From NCBI GenBank assembly GCA_003505715.1, contig DNXU01000275.1:15563-21725 (forward strand): DNA of 6,163 bases. The letters run 5' to 3'. The stretch is from Cyanobacteria bacterium UBA8803. GTDB lineage: Bacteria; Cyanobacteriota; Cyanobacteriia; Cyanobacteriales; Coleofasciculaceae. The notes beneath the pieces were generated by a model. The model was not told the origin of the DNA. It saw only the letters and a program-made list of their open reading frames with translations, and searched no databases. Positions within the stretch are counted from its first letter, which is position 1. Each line of letters opens with the position of its first letter. The translations under genes were made by a program, and so were the position numbers. Shown piece by piece: positions 1 through 6,123 of the stretch.

Positions 1-58
1 TGGTTCTCGGTTGGTAGCTAAGTGTATTCGTACAACAGTGAAGTGAGATGCACCGAAT

Positions 59-352
59 ATGAAAAGCGACACAAGACCCCTAACCATTACAGAAGTCGTT
101 GAATGTCCCAAATGCGGCAAAAAATCCGTAGTTCAGCGCAGTCCAGACATTTATCAATGCCTTGCCTGCGATTTTAGGCGCGACTTTTCAAAACCGGAAA
201 AGTCGGACTCGAAAATGGATTTTTTGTGGCCTGTGGCAATTATTGCCTTCGCGAGTACATTGCTGTTAATGCTATCCGGACAAAGCAGAGTGGACAATGG
301 TTCTAGCCCTGTACCGCAATCTTCGTCTGTATCAGCAGAAGTGATTACTTAG
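59..352 (+). CDS. Small zinc-ribbon protein with one C-terminal membrane segment, function unknown
   Basis: The 97-residue product begins with a short zinc ribbon: CPKCG at residues 16-20 and CLAC at 34-37 give two CxxC knuckles about 14 residues apart, enough to hold one zinc. A charged linker (about 38-54) follows, then a single hydrophobic segment (about 55-72, from FLWPVAI to LLLML), then a polar Ser/Pro-rich tail. I infer a membrane-anchored protein whose ribbon lies on one face; the N-terminal side is probably cytoplasmic because the linker is rich in Lys and Arg. An in-frame stop at 44-46 makes the ATG at 59 the only usable start. No strong ribosome-binding site is visible. The ribbon type is common in small bacterial proteins and predicts no reaction. 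Nothing in it suggests cytochrome oxidase work, and it faces ctaB tail to tail across 334 bp. Gene reality is likely; role unknown. Confidence 0.7.
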   Translation: MKSDTRPLTITEVVECPKCGKKSVVQRSPDIYQCLACDFRRDFSKPEKSDSKMDFLWPVAIIAFASTLLLMLSGQSRVDNGSSPVPQSSSVSAEVIT

Positions 353-365
353 AGGAGTTCCCCAT

Positions 366-404
366 AAAAAGTATCCAAGTCTAGGGGCGAGCCGCCACTT
401 GGAT
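366..404 (-). terminator. Hairpin followed by a T5 run on the minus strand
   Basis: ATCCAAGT (373-380) and ACTTGGAT (397-404) form a perfect 8-bp stem. Inside it GGCG (386-389) pairs with CGCC (393-396) around a 3-base loop, leaving a 5-base bulge at 381-385. Read on the minus strand the stem is followed by AC and five T residues (366-370), which is the order expected of an intrinsic terminator. It overlaps the last codons of the open fragment 381-533, so it may be the terminator of a lost gene. On the plus strand no T-run follows, so it does not look like a terminator for the zinc-ribbon gene that ends at 352. Confidence 0.35.
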
Positions 405-533
405 GTAGTAGTACTCACCGACACCATAACTCGACTCGCCCTGATTAACTGGATAATTGATGTTCTGGAAGTCCTTTAGAGGAGTGATATCAAGTCCGGT
501 AGCACAGTTATTGAATCCGTGGATAGCTAATAC
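381..533 (-). pseudogene. Possible C-terminal remnant of an unidentified protein
   Basis: On the minus strand a frame is open for 50 codons between an in-frame TAG at 534-536 and a TAG at 381-383. It has no ATG, GTG or TTG start. The translation looks protein-like: polar and aromatic, containing GFNNCATGLD near its start and ending GEYYYIQVAARP. Codon choice is ordinary, and a hairpin plus T-run lies at the stop. I do not recognise the family. The plus strand of the same triplets is also open for 32 codons (381-476), and a 50-codon open run is not rare by chance, so this could be meaningless. If real, it is the tail of a gene that has lost its 5' part. Confidence 0.25.
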
Positions 534-624
534 CTAGTAGCTAGTATAAATATTTAAGATTTACTAGCAAAAAATAACAAATTTTCAAGGAAGGGATTAA
601 CCAAACTGGTTAGGTTTAAAGAAA

Positions 625-669
625 AGGAAACAGAGAGAGGGAGAGAAAAACTCCCTATTTCCTCTCCCT
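625..669 (-). terminator. Probable intrinsic terminator of ctaB
   Basis: The structure starts 17 bases past the ctaB stop. AGGGAGAG (638-645) and CTCTCCCT (662-669) form an 8-bp stem with a 16-base loop. An alternative fold pairs AGGGAG (638-643) with CTCCCT (651-656) and AGGAAA (625-630) with TTTCCT (658-663). In either fold the minus-strand transcript then runs into a T-rich stretch (the complement of the A-rich 615-630). Position and order fit factor-independent termination of the ctaA-ctaB transcript; the stem is imperfect, so confidence is moderate. Confidence 0.5.
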
Positions 670-686
670 TACCCTTGGCAAGTAAG

Positions 687-1658
687 CTAGAAAATAGGCA
701 TAGCGCTGACTAAAGTTTGCAGGTTATCAGTTACTGCCGCAGTCAGTTGCTGTGAGATCGGCAAACTATCAACCACAATGCCCGTACATAAAAGCATCAT
801 GTATAGGATCGAGTATTTAAACATCGATCGGGCAAGTTGGTTATCTGTGGGGTTCTGCAATAACTGCCATGCTTTTTGCAGAAAAATGCTACCCAGCAGT
901 AGCGCGATCGCCCCGTAAATAAGACCGGAAACTCCTAAAGGATAAATGAGCAACAGGGAAACGGGTACGACTAATAGGGTATAAATCCAGATTTGGCGGG
1001 TTGTAGGCTCTTCACCTGCGACCACAGGTAGCATCGGGATAGCCACCTTAGCGTAGTCATCTTTAATCATCAAGGCTAGTGCCCAGAAATGGGGAGGTGT
1101 CCACAGGAAAACAATAGTAAATAACAACCAAGCAGCCCAACTCATCTCACCCGTAACGGCAGCCCAACCCACCAGTGCTGGTATTGCACCCGCAGCACCC
1201 CCAATTACGATGTTTTGGGGGGTATGGCGTTTGAGTAAGTGAGTGTAGACACCCATGTAGAAGACAATACCGGACATGGCGAGCAACGCCGCCAGTAAAT
1301 TAGCGAATAAGGCTAATAGGGTAAATGAAATAACGGCCAGAACGATCCCAAATAGCAATGCATCGCGAGGCTGTATCCGTCCCGAAGGGATAGGACGGTG
1401 GCGCGTGCGCAGCATTTCATAGTCGATGTCGCGATCGTAAATACAGTTAAAGACTTGGGCAGCAGCAGCGGCTAAGGTGCCACCGACTAGCGTTACCAGT
1501 AGTAATACGGGGTCTACTCGTCCATCGGATGCGATCCACATGCTAGCTGCTGTAGTAATCAGCAGCAGGGGAATGATGCGAGGCTTTGTTAGCTGATAGT
1601 AGCTCTGAACAACTTGCAGAACGTTTTCATGTTGACGGGATACACTTGTCCCAATCAT
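687..1658 (-). CDS. ctaB: Protoheme IX farnesyltransferase (heme O synthase)
   Basis: This integral membrane prenyltransferase of the UbiA superfamily adds a farnesyl group to protoheme, making heme O for cytochrome oxidase. The 323-residue length is normal for the family. Visible marks are LTKPR at 23-27, the Asp-rich prenyl-diphosphate/Mg site N71-x3-D75-x3-D79 followed by [10 protein letters not shown] (84-93), [11 protein letters not shown] (184-194), and the second polar loop [13 protein letters not shown] (199-211). About nine hydrophobic segments run from residue 28 to about 298. The ATG at 1658 is preceded by an in-frame TGA, so it is the first possible start; a GGA purine tract lies about 13 bases upstream, rather far for a ribosome site. 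The gene lies 109 bp downstream of ctaA on the same strand, probably co-transcribed, and that gap shows no clear terminator, only a T8 tract on the plus strand near 1673-1682. It contains a HIP1 site at 904-911. The family assignment is very secure. Confidence 0.97.
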   Translation of the reverse strand: MIGTSVSRQHENVLQVVQSYYQLTKPRIIPLLLITTAASMWIASDGRVDPVLLLVTLVGGTLAAAAAQVFNCIYDRDIDYEMLRTRHRPIPSGRIQPRDALLFGIVLAVISFTLLALFANLLAALLAMSGIVFYMGVYTHLLKRHTPQNIVIGGAAGAIPALVGWAAVTGEMSWAAWLLFTIVFLWTPPHFWALALMIKDDYAKVAIPMLPVVAGEEPTTRQIWIYTLLVVPVSLLLIYPLGVSGLIYGAIALLLGSIFLQKAWQLLQNPTDNQLARSMFKYSILYMMLLCTGIVVDSLPISQQLTAAVTDNLQTLVSAMPIF

Positions 1659-1767
1659 TCAGTTCACCAATTCCTTTTTTTTATTTTTGAAACAATATGC
1701 GTCCTGAAGGCTAGAGTCAGTAACGCTGGCTACGTCTTAATCGGCGGAGTGGGGGTGGCCAGAAAAT

Positions 1768-2712
1768 TTAATTTTTATTTCCTAATTCTTGAGCCACTAC
1801 TTCCCTCAAGGCAGCGCGATCGCGCCACCCTAAGACAGTAAATGCCACCAACACTCCGAGTAAAGCAGCTCCTACGGCTTGATGAGCAACCGTTAGGGGT
1901 TCAACTTGCAGGTGCAACCAGAATGTTGCTACACCCAGAAGGATTTGGCAAACCACCAATGCCGCAGCTGAATTAGCCAGTTGCCGCAGTTCTTTATGAA
2001 GGGCAGGCATCCGCCATGCCATAACTGCAAGAGTTAGCGTTGCTACAGTAGCAGGGACTACCCCAGCAATGTGGCTGTTCATCACGGCACAGAGTTGGGA
2101 CGAGCCAAAACATTGATGCAATGCCCAACGGGAAGCCACCAATCCACCCAAAAGACTTTGGAGATACACCAGAATTGCCGCCGTTAAACCTACCCACGGT
2201 AACTTGCCAACCGCACCCGTGCCTTTGTAAGGAAGGAGCGCTGTGCCAATGACTAGCAGGGTGGTGAAAAACAGTAGCGCTGTTCCTAAATGAGCCGTGA
2301 CAATATCAAACCGTAGCAGCTCAGTTACGGTCAGGCCACCCAAAACGCCTTGAAAAATAATCAAACCTAAGGCAAAAGTAGCTGCCCCAGGTAGCCAGTT
2401 GGGTAACACACGCCGATGCCACCAGCATAAGATTGCTAGGGCGATCGCGCTTAAACCAATCAAGGCTGCATCAAGTCGGTGAAACCACTCCAAAAAGACT
2501 TGAAGATTCATCTGCTGACTAGGCACTAACTGACCATAGCACAAAGGCCAGTCAGGACAAGCCAAACCCGCATTCATCACCCGCGTGGCGCTACCGACTG
2601 CCATCAACAGCAGGGTTGCGATCACGATCTTCCAGACAAAGCGGCGGATGCGTTCAGCGGGCTGGGATGGCTCCTGAGTGTTAACCGACTGATAGAAGAC
2701 AGATTCAGCCAT
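1768..2712 (-). CDS. ctaA: Heme A synthase (CtaA/COX15 family)
   Basis: This membrane monooxygenase-type enzyme oxidises the C8 methyl of heme O to a formyl group, giving heme A. The 314-residue protein shows two four-helix halves typical of the family. Four histidines expected to bind the two hemes are present: H78 (in E75-W-F-H78-R), H141 (TAHLG), H214 (NSHIAG) and H277 (VAHQAVG). The conserved glutamate E75 sits three residues before H78. Both extracytoplasmic loops carry a cysteine pair, C52/C58 in GLACPDWPLCYG and C201/C208, as in the Bacillus subtilis type. About eight membrane segments run from residue 27 to 295. It is not fused to CtaB. The ATG at 2712 gives a normal N-terminus; no good ribosome-binding sequence precedes it. 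It is first in the minus-strand pair, with ctaB 109 bp downstream, and is divergent from ctaC across 633 bp. HIP1 sites lie at 1816-1823 and 2441-2448. Confidence 0.96.
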   Translation of the reverse strand: MAESVFYQSVNTQEPSQPAERIRRFVWKIVIATLLLMAVGSATRVMNAGLACPDWPLCYGQLVPSQQMNLQVFLEWFHRLDAALIGLSAIALAILCWWHRRVLPNWLPGAATFALGLIIFQGVLGGLTVTELLRFDIVTAHLGTALLFFTTLLVIGTALLPYKGTGAVGKLPWVGLTAAILVYLQSLLGGLVASRWALHQCFGSSQLCAVMNSHIAGVVPATVATLTLAVMAWRMPALHKELRQLANSAAALVVCQILLGVATFWLHLQVEPLTVAHQAVGAALLGVLVAFTVLGWRDRAALREVVAQELGNKN

Positions 2713-2938
2713 AGCACCAATTGCAAACCAAAATTATCTGAACTTGAGAGTAACGGCTCATCCTCAAAATAACAACCTTGCTTCGTGGAGATGACCAGAT
2801 TCTACTCATTTACCACTCTAATCACCCTGTTCCCTGAGCTGCATAGTTTTAGATAATTTTCAGATTGTGAACTAGAGGCATCATCTTGTATGCTCCTGTT
2901 AATCTTTTTATCTTTTCTTAATAAAGAAAATCATCTCT

Positions 2939-2970
2939 CTCGCTCTTATGCAAAGAATTATTGCAGCGAG
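2939..2970. other. Two-part inverted repeat in the ctaA upstream region
   Basis: CTCGC (2939-2943) pairs with GCGAG (2966-2970), and TGCAA (2949-2953) pairs with TTGCA (2961-2965) around a 7-base loop. The five bases TCTTA (2944-2948) form a one-sided bulge. It lies about 227 bp upstream of the ctaA start and could be an RNA hairpin of the leader or a protein-binding site; neither role is shown by the sequence. Confidence 0.35.
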
Positions 2971-3041
2971 GAGCCGATCCCCGAAAAAATCAAAAGAAAT
3001 CATTAAAAACTGAGAAATTTTTGTCTGTTTTCCTCAAAGTC

Positions 3042-3078
3042 TGTCATACCCTGACAAATAAGTTACCGTAGTTAAGAT
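3042..3078 (+). promoter_or_regulatory. Candidate sigma70-type promoter with overlapping dyad
   Basis: CTGACA (3051-3056) matches TTGACA at five of six bases and is followed after 16 bases by TAAGAT (3073-3078), matching TATAAT at four of six. A perfect inverted repeat TGTCA-TACCC-TGACA (3042-3056) covers the -35 element, a placement that would suit a regulator. The predicted start site near 3085 lies about 25 bases before the 35-codon ORF at 3110. Nearby GTTAC (3062-3066) and GTAAC (3086-3090) form a second weak dyad. Confidence 0.35.
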
Positions 3079-3109
3079 AAATTAAGTAACCTCAAAACAG
3101 AGGCCAGAG

Positions 3110-3217
3110 ATGCAAAATACTAGCTCGGTGGCTAACCTCAGTAAAAAGGTTATACTTACAAGCCAAAACAGCCTAGTCCAGGGCGGCGGAAATAGCCCAC
3201 CCCTTAAAAAAGGTTAA
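3110..3217 (+). CDS. Possible 35-residue leader peptide upstream of ctaC
   Basis: An ATG at 3110 opens 35 codons ending in TAA at 3215-3217. It is preceded by AGAGG (3099-3103) with six bases of spacing, a better ribosome-binding sequence than either ctaC or ctaD has. The peptide is basic and polar, contains VANLSKKVILTSQN in its first half and GGGNSPPLKKG at its end, and has no membrane segment or metal motif. I do not recognise it. Inside the ORF, TAACCT (3133-3138) can pair with AGGTTA at 3147-3152 or with a second AGGTTA at 3211-3216, and the ribosome site can fold with CCTC (3090-3093). A 7-bp hairpin starts at 3218, one base after the stop codon. This arrangement suggests a leader ORF, but short ORFs of this size occur by chance, so it stays tentative. 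Confidence 0.3.
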   Translation: MQNTSSVANLSKKVILTSQNSLVQGGGNSPPLKKG

Positions 3218-3238
3218 AAAGCTTACTGTACAAGCTTT
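3218..3238 (+). promoter_or_regulatory. Perfect 7-bp hairpin just after the leader ORF
   Basis: AAAGCTT (3218-3224) and AAGCTTT (3232-3238) form a perfect stem around ACTGTAC. It begins immediately after the stop codon of the 35-codon ORF and is followed by a pyrimidine-rich stretch (3236-3277) rather than a pure T-run. It could be a weak terminator or attenuator ahead of ctaC, or simply an RNA-stabilising stem. Confidence 0.3.
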
Positions 3239-3248
3239 CTGCTCTCGT

Positions 3249-3276
3249 GCCTTCTGCTTTCTTCCTTCTGCCTTCT
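3249..3276 (+). repeat. Heptamer tandem repeat, GCCTTCT type, four units
   Basis: Four consecutive 7-base units read GCCTTCT, GCTTTCT, TCCTTCT and GCCTTCT, and the degenerate units fall in strict 7-base phase. It lies 69 bp upstream of the ctaC start and is followed by TATACT (3277-3282). Short tandemly repeated heptamers of this kind are known from filamentous cyanobacterial genomes. Confidence 0.75.
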
Positions 3277-3345
3277 TATACTAGGCTTTGACTGTGCTGC
3301 TCTTGTAACTTTCGTTTTGCACTAAATCCCTAGCATAGCTGAATC

Positions 3346-4377
3346 GTGAACATTCCAAGCTCTATTTACACTCTAATTGCTGGCATTGCCCTAACCGTAG
3401 TCAGCCTTTGGTACGGTCAAAATCATGGACTAATGCCAGTTGCCGCCTCCGACGAAGCAGGCCAAGTTGACGGGATATTCAATCTAATGATGACCGTTGC
3501 TACAGGTCTATTTGTGCTGATTCAAGGGGTTCTCATCATTTCGATCTTTAAGTTTCGCCGAGCCAAAGATGATAACACAGATGCAGAGCCGATCCATGGC
3601 AATATCCCCCTAGAGATTTTATGGACGGCACTGCCCGCAGTTACTGTCTTGATTATCTCCGTCTACAGCTTTGAGATTTACAACGCCATGGGAGGACTTG
3701 ACCCGATGGCGTCCCACGACCACAGCAATATGGCTCCGGTGGCAGTGACTGAATCAACCTCATCGGATCGCCTGAGTCCAGACAAAGGATTGATTGCCCT
3801 CACTCCAGATGCAGGAGCGATCGCGCTGGGACTCGGCGCTTCTCCGGAAAAAGCAGATCAATCAGCTCCGCTAACGGTTAATGTCATGGGTCTCCAATAT
3901 GCCTGGATTTTTAACTACCTAGACAGCGGTATCACCTCTGGAGAATTGCACCTGCCTGTCGGCAAGGAGGTGCAACTCAATCTCTCTGCCCAAGACGTGT
4001 TGCACGCATTCTGGCTACCAGAGTTTCGCCTCAAGCAAGACGCAATTCCTGGTCGCTCAGCTGTGCTGAGGTTTACACCCAATAAAGTCGGCCAGTATCC
4101 TGTCATCTGCGCTGAACTTTGTGGGGCTTACCACGGAGCAATGAAGACTCAGCTTTACGTACACACACCAGAGGAGTATCAAGCATGGATTGAGTCTCAG
4201 CAACAAGTCGCTAATACAACCCAAATAGAAAAATCACTAGCGGTCAATCCTAAGGAAGCTTCAGAAAGTGAGTTTTTGGCTCCTTATGTCTCAGAGATGG
4301 GAATTGATTCGCACATCCTAAACCAGCTAGCAACTCTTCAAAACTCTACTCCTCACGAGGTAGGAATTCATAATTAG
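3346..4377 (+). CDS. ctaC: Cytochrome c oxidase subunit II (CuA subunit)
   Basis: Subunit II carries the binuclear CuA centre that takes electrons from a soluble carrier and passes them to heme a in CtaD. A first hydrophobic segment lies at residues 7-22, and two membrane helices at about 45-67 and 89-110. E90 in LEILWTALPA matches the glutamate at the mouth of the K proton channel. The cupredoxin domain starts near 176 and has all CuA ligands: H220, C255, E257, C259, H263 and M266; the aromatic patch QYAW is at 184-187. No CxxCH is present, so this is aa3, not caa3. Residues 113-175 are a long spacer with a His/Met cluster (M115, M121, H124, H126, M129), and about 70 residues follow the copper site. 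Length is 343. The GTG at 3346 is chosen because a TGA precedes it in frame and the resulting MNIPSS N-terminus fits the family as I recall it; no ribosome site is evident. A HIP1 site lies at 3817-3824. Confidence 0.97.
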   Translation: MNIPSSIYTLIAGIALTVVSLWYGQNHGLMPVAASDEAGQVDGIFNLMMTVATGLFVLIQGVLIISIFKFRRAKDDNTDAEPIHGNIPLEILWTALPAVTVLIISVYSFEIYNAMGGLDPMASHDHSNMAPVAVTESTSSDRLSPDKGLIALTPDAGAIALGLGASPEKADQSAPLTVNVMGLQYAWIFNYLDSGITSGELHLPVGKEVQLNLSAQDVLHAFWLPEFRLKQDAIPGRSAVLRFTPNKVGQYPVICAELCGAYHGAMKTQLYVHTPEEYQAWIESQQQVANTTQIEKSLAVNPKEASESEFLAPYVSEMGIDSHILNQLATLQNSTPHEVGIHN

Positions 4378-4413
4378 CATCCCTCATCCCTCATCCCTCA
4401 CACCTTCATCCCT
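4378..4413 (+). repeat. Heptamer tandem repeat, CATCCCT type, between ctaC and ctaD
   Basis: Three perfect CATCCCT units (4378-4398) begin at the first base after the ctaC stop. They continue with a degenerate CACACCT, one extra base, and another CATCCCT (4407-4413). They fill over half of the 60-bp gap before ctaD. No terminator and no clear Shine-Dalgarno sequence for ctaD is visible in the remaining 24 bases. Confidence 0.8.
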
Positions 4414-4437
4414 CTCCCTATTGTCAAATAAGTTCCT

Positions 4438-6123
4438 ATGACCACACAAGCAGAACAATACGAATCTGCCAAAGAAGCTGGCAACGTTCAAGAACCAGCA
4501 CAACGGACTTGGCGAGATTACTTCACCTTTAATACAGACCATAAGGTGATTGGGCTTCAATACCTAGTCACCTCATTTTTGTTTTATTTCATCGGCGGCG
4601 CAATGGCAGCAGCAATTCGGACTGAGTTGGCTACGCCAGATCCGGATTTCGTGAGTCCCGAACTTTACAACCGACTGTTTACCATGCACGGAACGATCAT
4701 GATCTTCCTGTGGATCGTTCCCGCTGGTGCCGCTTTTGCCAACTACCTGATCCCCTTGATGGTTGGTGCTGAAGATATGGCATTTCCGCGACTCAATGCC
4801 GTTGCCTTTTGGATGTTCCCGCCTGGGGGTCTGTTGTTATTAAGTAGCTTTTTCGTGGGTGCCCCCGAATCTGGCTGGACATCTTACCCTCCCTTGAGTT
4901 TAGTCAGTAGCAAGTTTGGTGAGGGTATTTGGATTGTAAGCCTGTTACTGATCGGGACATCTTCAATTCTGGGTGCCGTTAACTTTCTCACCACCATTTT
5001 GAAGATGCGGATACCCAGCATGGGGATTCATCAGATGCCCCTATTTTGCTGGGCGATGATTGCGACCTCCGCTCTAATTCTCTTGTCCACTCCAGTATTA
5101 GCGGCAGCGTTAATTCTCCTGTCGTTTGACTTAATTGTTGGGACTAACTTCTTTAATCCTGCTGGAGGCGGAGACCCAATTGTTTACCAGCACATGTTCT
5201 GGTTTTACTCCCACCCGGCGGTTTACATTATGATCTTGCCCTTTTTTGGGGTAATTTCGGAAGTTTTGCCAGTCCATGCCCGTAAACCAATCTTTGGTTA
5301 TCGAGCGATCGGTTACTCCAGTTTGGCAATTGCCTTTTTGGGATTAATTGTTTGGGCACACCACATGTTTACCAGCGGCACCCCTGGTTGGTTGCGCATA
5401 TTTTTCATGATCGCCACGATGATCATTGCCGTGCCCACTGGCATTAAAGTGTTTAGCTGGTGTGCCACAATTTGGGGTGGCAAAATCAGTTTTAATAGTG
5501 CCATGATTTTCGCCATGGGTTTTATCTCAGCCTTTTTAATTGGCGGCTTGAGTGGTGTCATGCTGGCTTCAGTACCCTTCGATTTACACGTCCACGACAC
5601 TTACTTTATCGTTGCCCACATGCACTACGTTCTCTTCGGTGGCAGTGTTCTCGGCTTATTTGCCGGGTTTTATCACTGGTTTCCAAAGATGACTGGACGG
5701 ATGCTCAACGAAATCTTGGGTAGAATTCACTTTGCTCTGACCTTCATTGGTCTGAACCTGACCTTCTTACCCATGCATGAGTTGGGTTTGCTGGGCATGA
5801 ATCGACGAGTTGCTCTCTATGACCCGAAGTTTCAAACTTTAAACATCATCTGCACGGTTGGTTCGTATATTCTGGCCGTTTCCACCTTCCCCTTTATCAT
5901 TAACGTCCTCTGGAGTTTAAAACGCGGTGCCCAAGCTGGTCGCAATCCCTGGAAAGCCCTAACCTTAGAGTGGCAGACCACCTCTCCGCCAGCCATTGAG
6001 AACTTTTTAGAGGAGCCGATTTTATGGTCAGAACCTTACGACTACGGCATAGACAGTTATACTCTTGACAGCGAGCAACAAGTTGAGGAAATACTGGCTG
6101 AAGTTAAAGCAGATGTTGGTTAA
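4438..6123 (+). CDS. ctaD: Cytochrome c oxidase subunit I, A2-type heme-copper oxidase
   Basis: This 561-residue, twelve-helix subunit reduces oxygen to water and pumps protons across the thylakoid or cytoplasmic membrane. Low-spin heme a ligands are H84 and H396, the heme a3 ligand is H394, and CuB ligands are H259, H308 and H309; Y263 is placed for the His-Tyr cross-link with H259. D113 in [11 protein letters not shown] is the D-channel entrance, and T334 and K337 in VPTGIKVF belong to the K channel. H386-D387 matches the Mg/Mn site. The motif YSHPAVY (257-263) puts A261 where A1-type enzymes have the channel glutamate, and Y257-S258 are the mark of the A2 subfamily. A polar tail of about 50 residues follows the last helix. 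The start ATG at 4438 gives a polar 25-residue N-terminus. It lies 60 bp after ctaC, evidently one operon, and the subunit III gene is expected just past the window. Assignment is secure. Confidence 0.98.
   Translation: MTTQAEQYESAKEAGNVQEPAQRTWRDYFTFNTDHKVIGLQYLVTSFLFYFIGGAMAAAIRTELATPDPDFVSPELYNRLFTMHGTIMIFLWIVPAGAAFANYLIPLMVGAEDMAFPRLNAVAFWMFPPGGLLLLSSFFVGAPESGWTSYPPLSLVSSKFGEGIWIVSLLLIGTSSILGAVNFLTTILKMRIPSMGIHQMPLFCWAMIATSALILLSTPVLAAALILLSFDLIVGTNFFNPAGGGDPIVYQHMFWFYSHPAVYIMILPFFGVISEVLPVHARKPIFGYRAIGYSSLAIAFLGLIVWAHHMFTSGTPGWLRIFFMIATMIIAVPTGIKVFSWCATIWGGKISFNSAMIFAMGFISAFLIGGLSGVMLASVPFDLHVHDTYFIVAHMHYVLFGGSVLGLFAGFYHWFPKMTGRMLNEILGRIHFALTFIGLNLTFLPMHELGLLGMNRRVALYDPKFQTLNIICTVGSYILAVSTFPFIINVLWSLKRGAQAGRNPWKALTLEWQTTSPPAIENFLEEPILWSEPYDYGIDSYTLDSEQQVEEILAEVKADVG

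Larger units (their letters stand above)
353..686. other. Intergenic region without an intact gene
   Basis: This stretch separates the convergent zinc-ribbon gene and ctaB. It holds a 50-codon start-less open fragment on the minus strand (381-533), a hairpin overlapping the end of that fragment (373-404), an AT-rich segment with no recognised content (about 534-600), a small AACCA-AAC-TGGTT hairpin (599-611), and a purine-rich strand forming the likely ctaB terminator (625-669). A 10-bp direct repeat TTAGAGGAGT occurs at 349-358 and 476-485. Confidence 0.6.
2713..3345. promoter_or_regulatory. Divergent regulatory region between ctaA and ctaC
   Basis: This 633-bp AT-rich region must hold the promoters for both ctaAB and ctaCD. 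On the ctaA side I see only hairpin-forming sequences: TTTTCTT/AAGAAAA around an AATA loop (2913-2930) and the two-part dyad at 2939-2970; no convincing -35/-10 pair for ctaA was found. On the ctaC side are a candidate promoter (3051-3078), a dyad overlapping its -35, a 35-codon ORF, a 7-bp hairpin and a heptamer repeat. If the candidate promoter is used, ctaC would have an untranslated leader of roughly 260 bases. Confidence 0.6.

Noticed and set aside
353..404. Hairpin 373-404 as the terminator of the zinc-ribbon gene
   Set aside because: On the plus strand the stem is followed by GTAGTAGTAC with no T-run; the T-run is on the opposite side.
1614..1841. Plus-strand open frame of 75 codons across the ctaA-ctaB gap
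   Set aside because: It overlaps the ends of both minus-strand genes, has no family features, and its open length is explained by the opposite-strand coding.
1994..2197. Minus-strand open frame inside ctaA
   Set aside because: It lies in another frame of the secure ctaA gene and has a low-quality translation.
3288..3345. TTGACT at 3288-3293 as a ctaC promoter
   Set aside because: No acceptable -10 element lies 15-19 bases downstream; the sequence there is TTCGTTTT.
3915..4106. Minus-strand open frame opposite ctaC
   Set aside because: It is antisense to the conserved CuA domain and has no independent signals.
4108..4134. CAELCGAYH in CtaC as a heme c site
   Set aside because: The spacing is CxxxC followed by a distant His, which is the CuA motif and not CxxCH.
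5313..5600. Minus-strand open frame of 95 codons opposite ctaD
   Set aside because: It is antisense to conserved CtaD helices; its composition is the mirror of membrane-helix codons.
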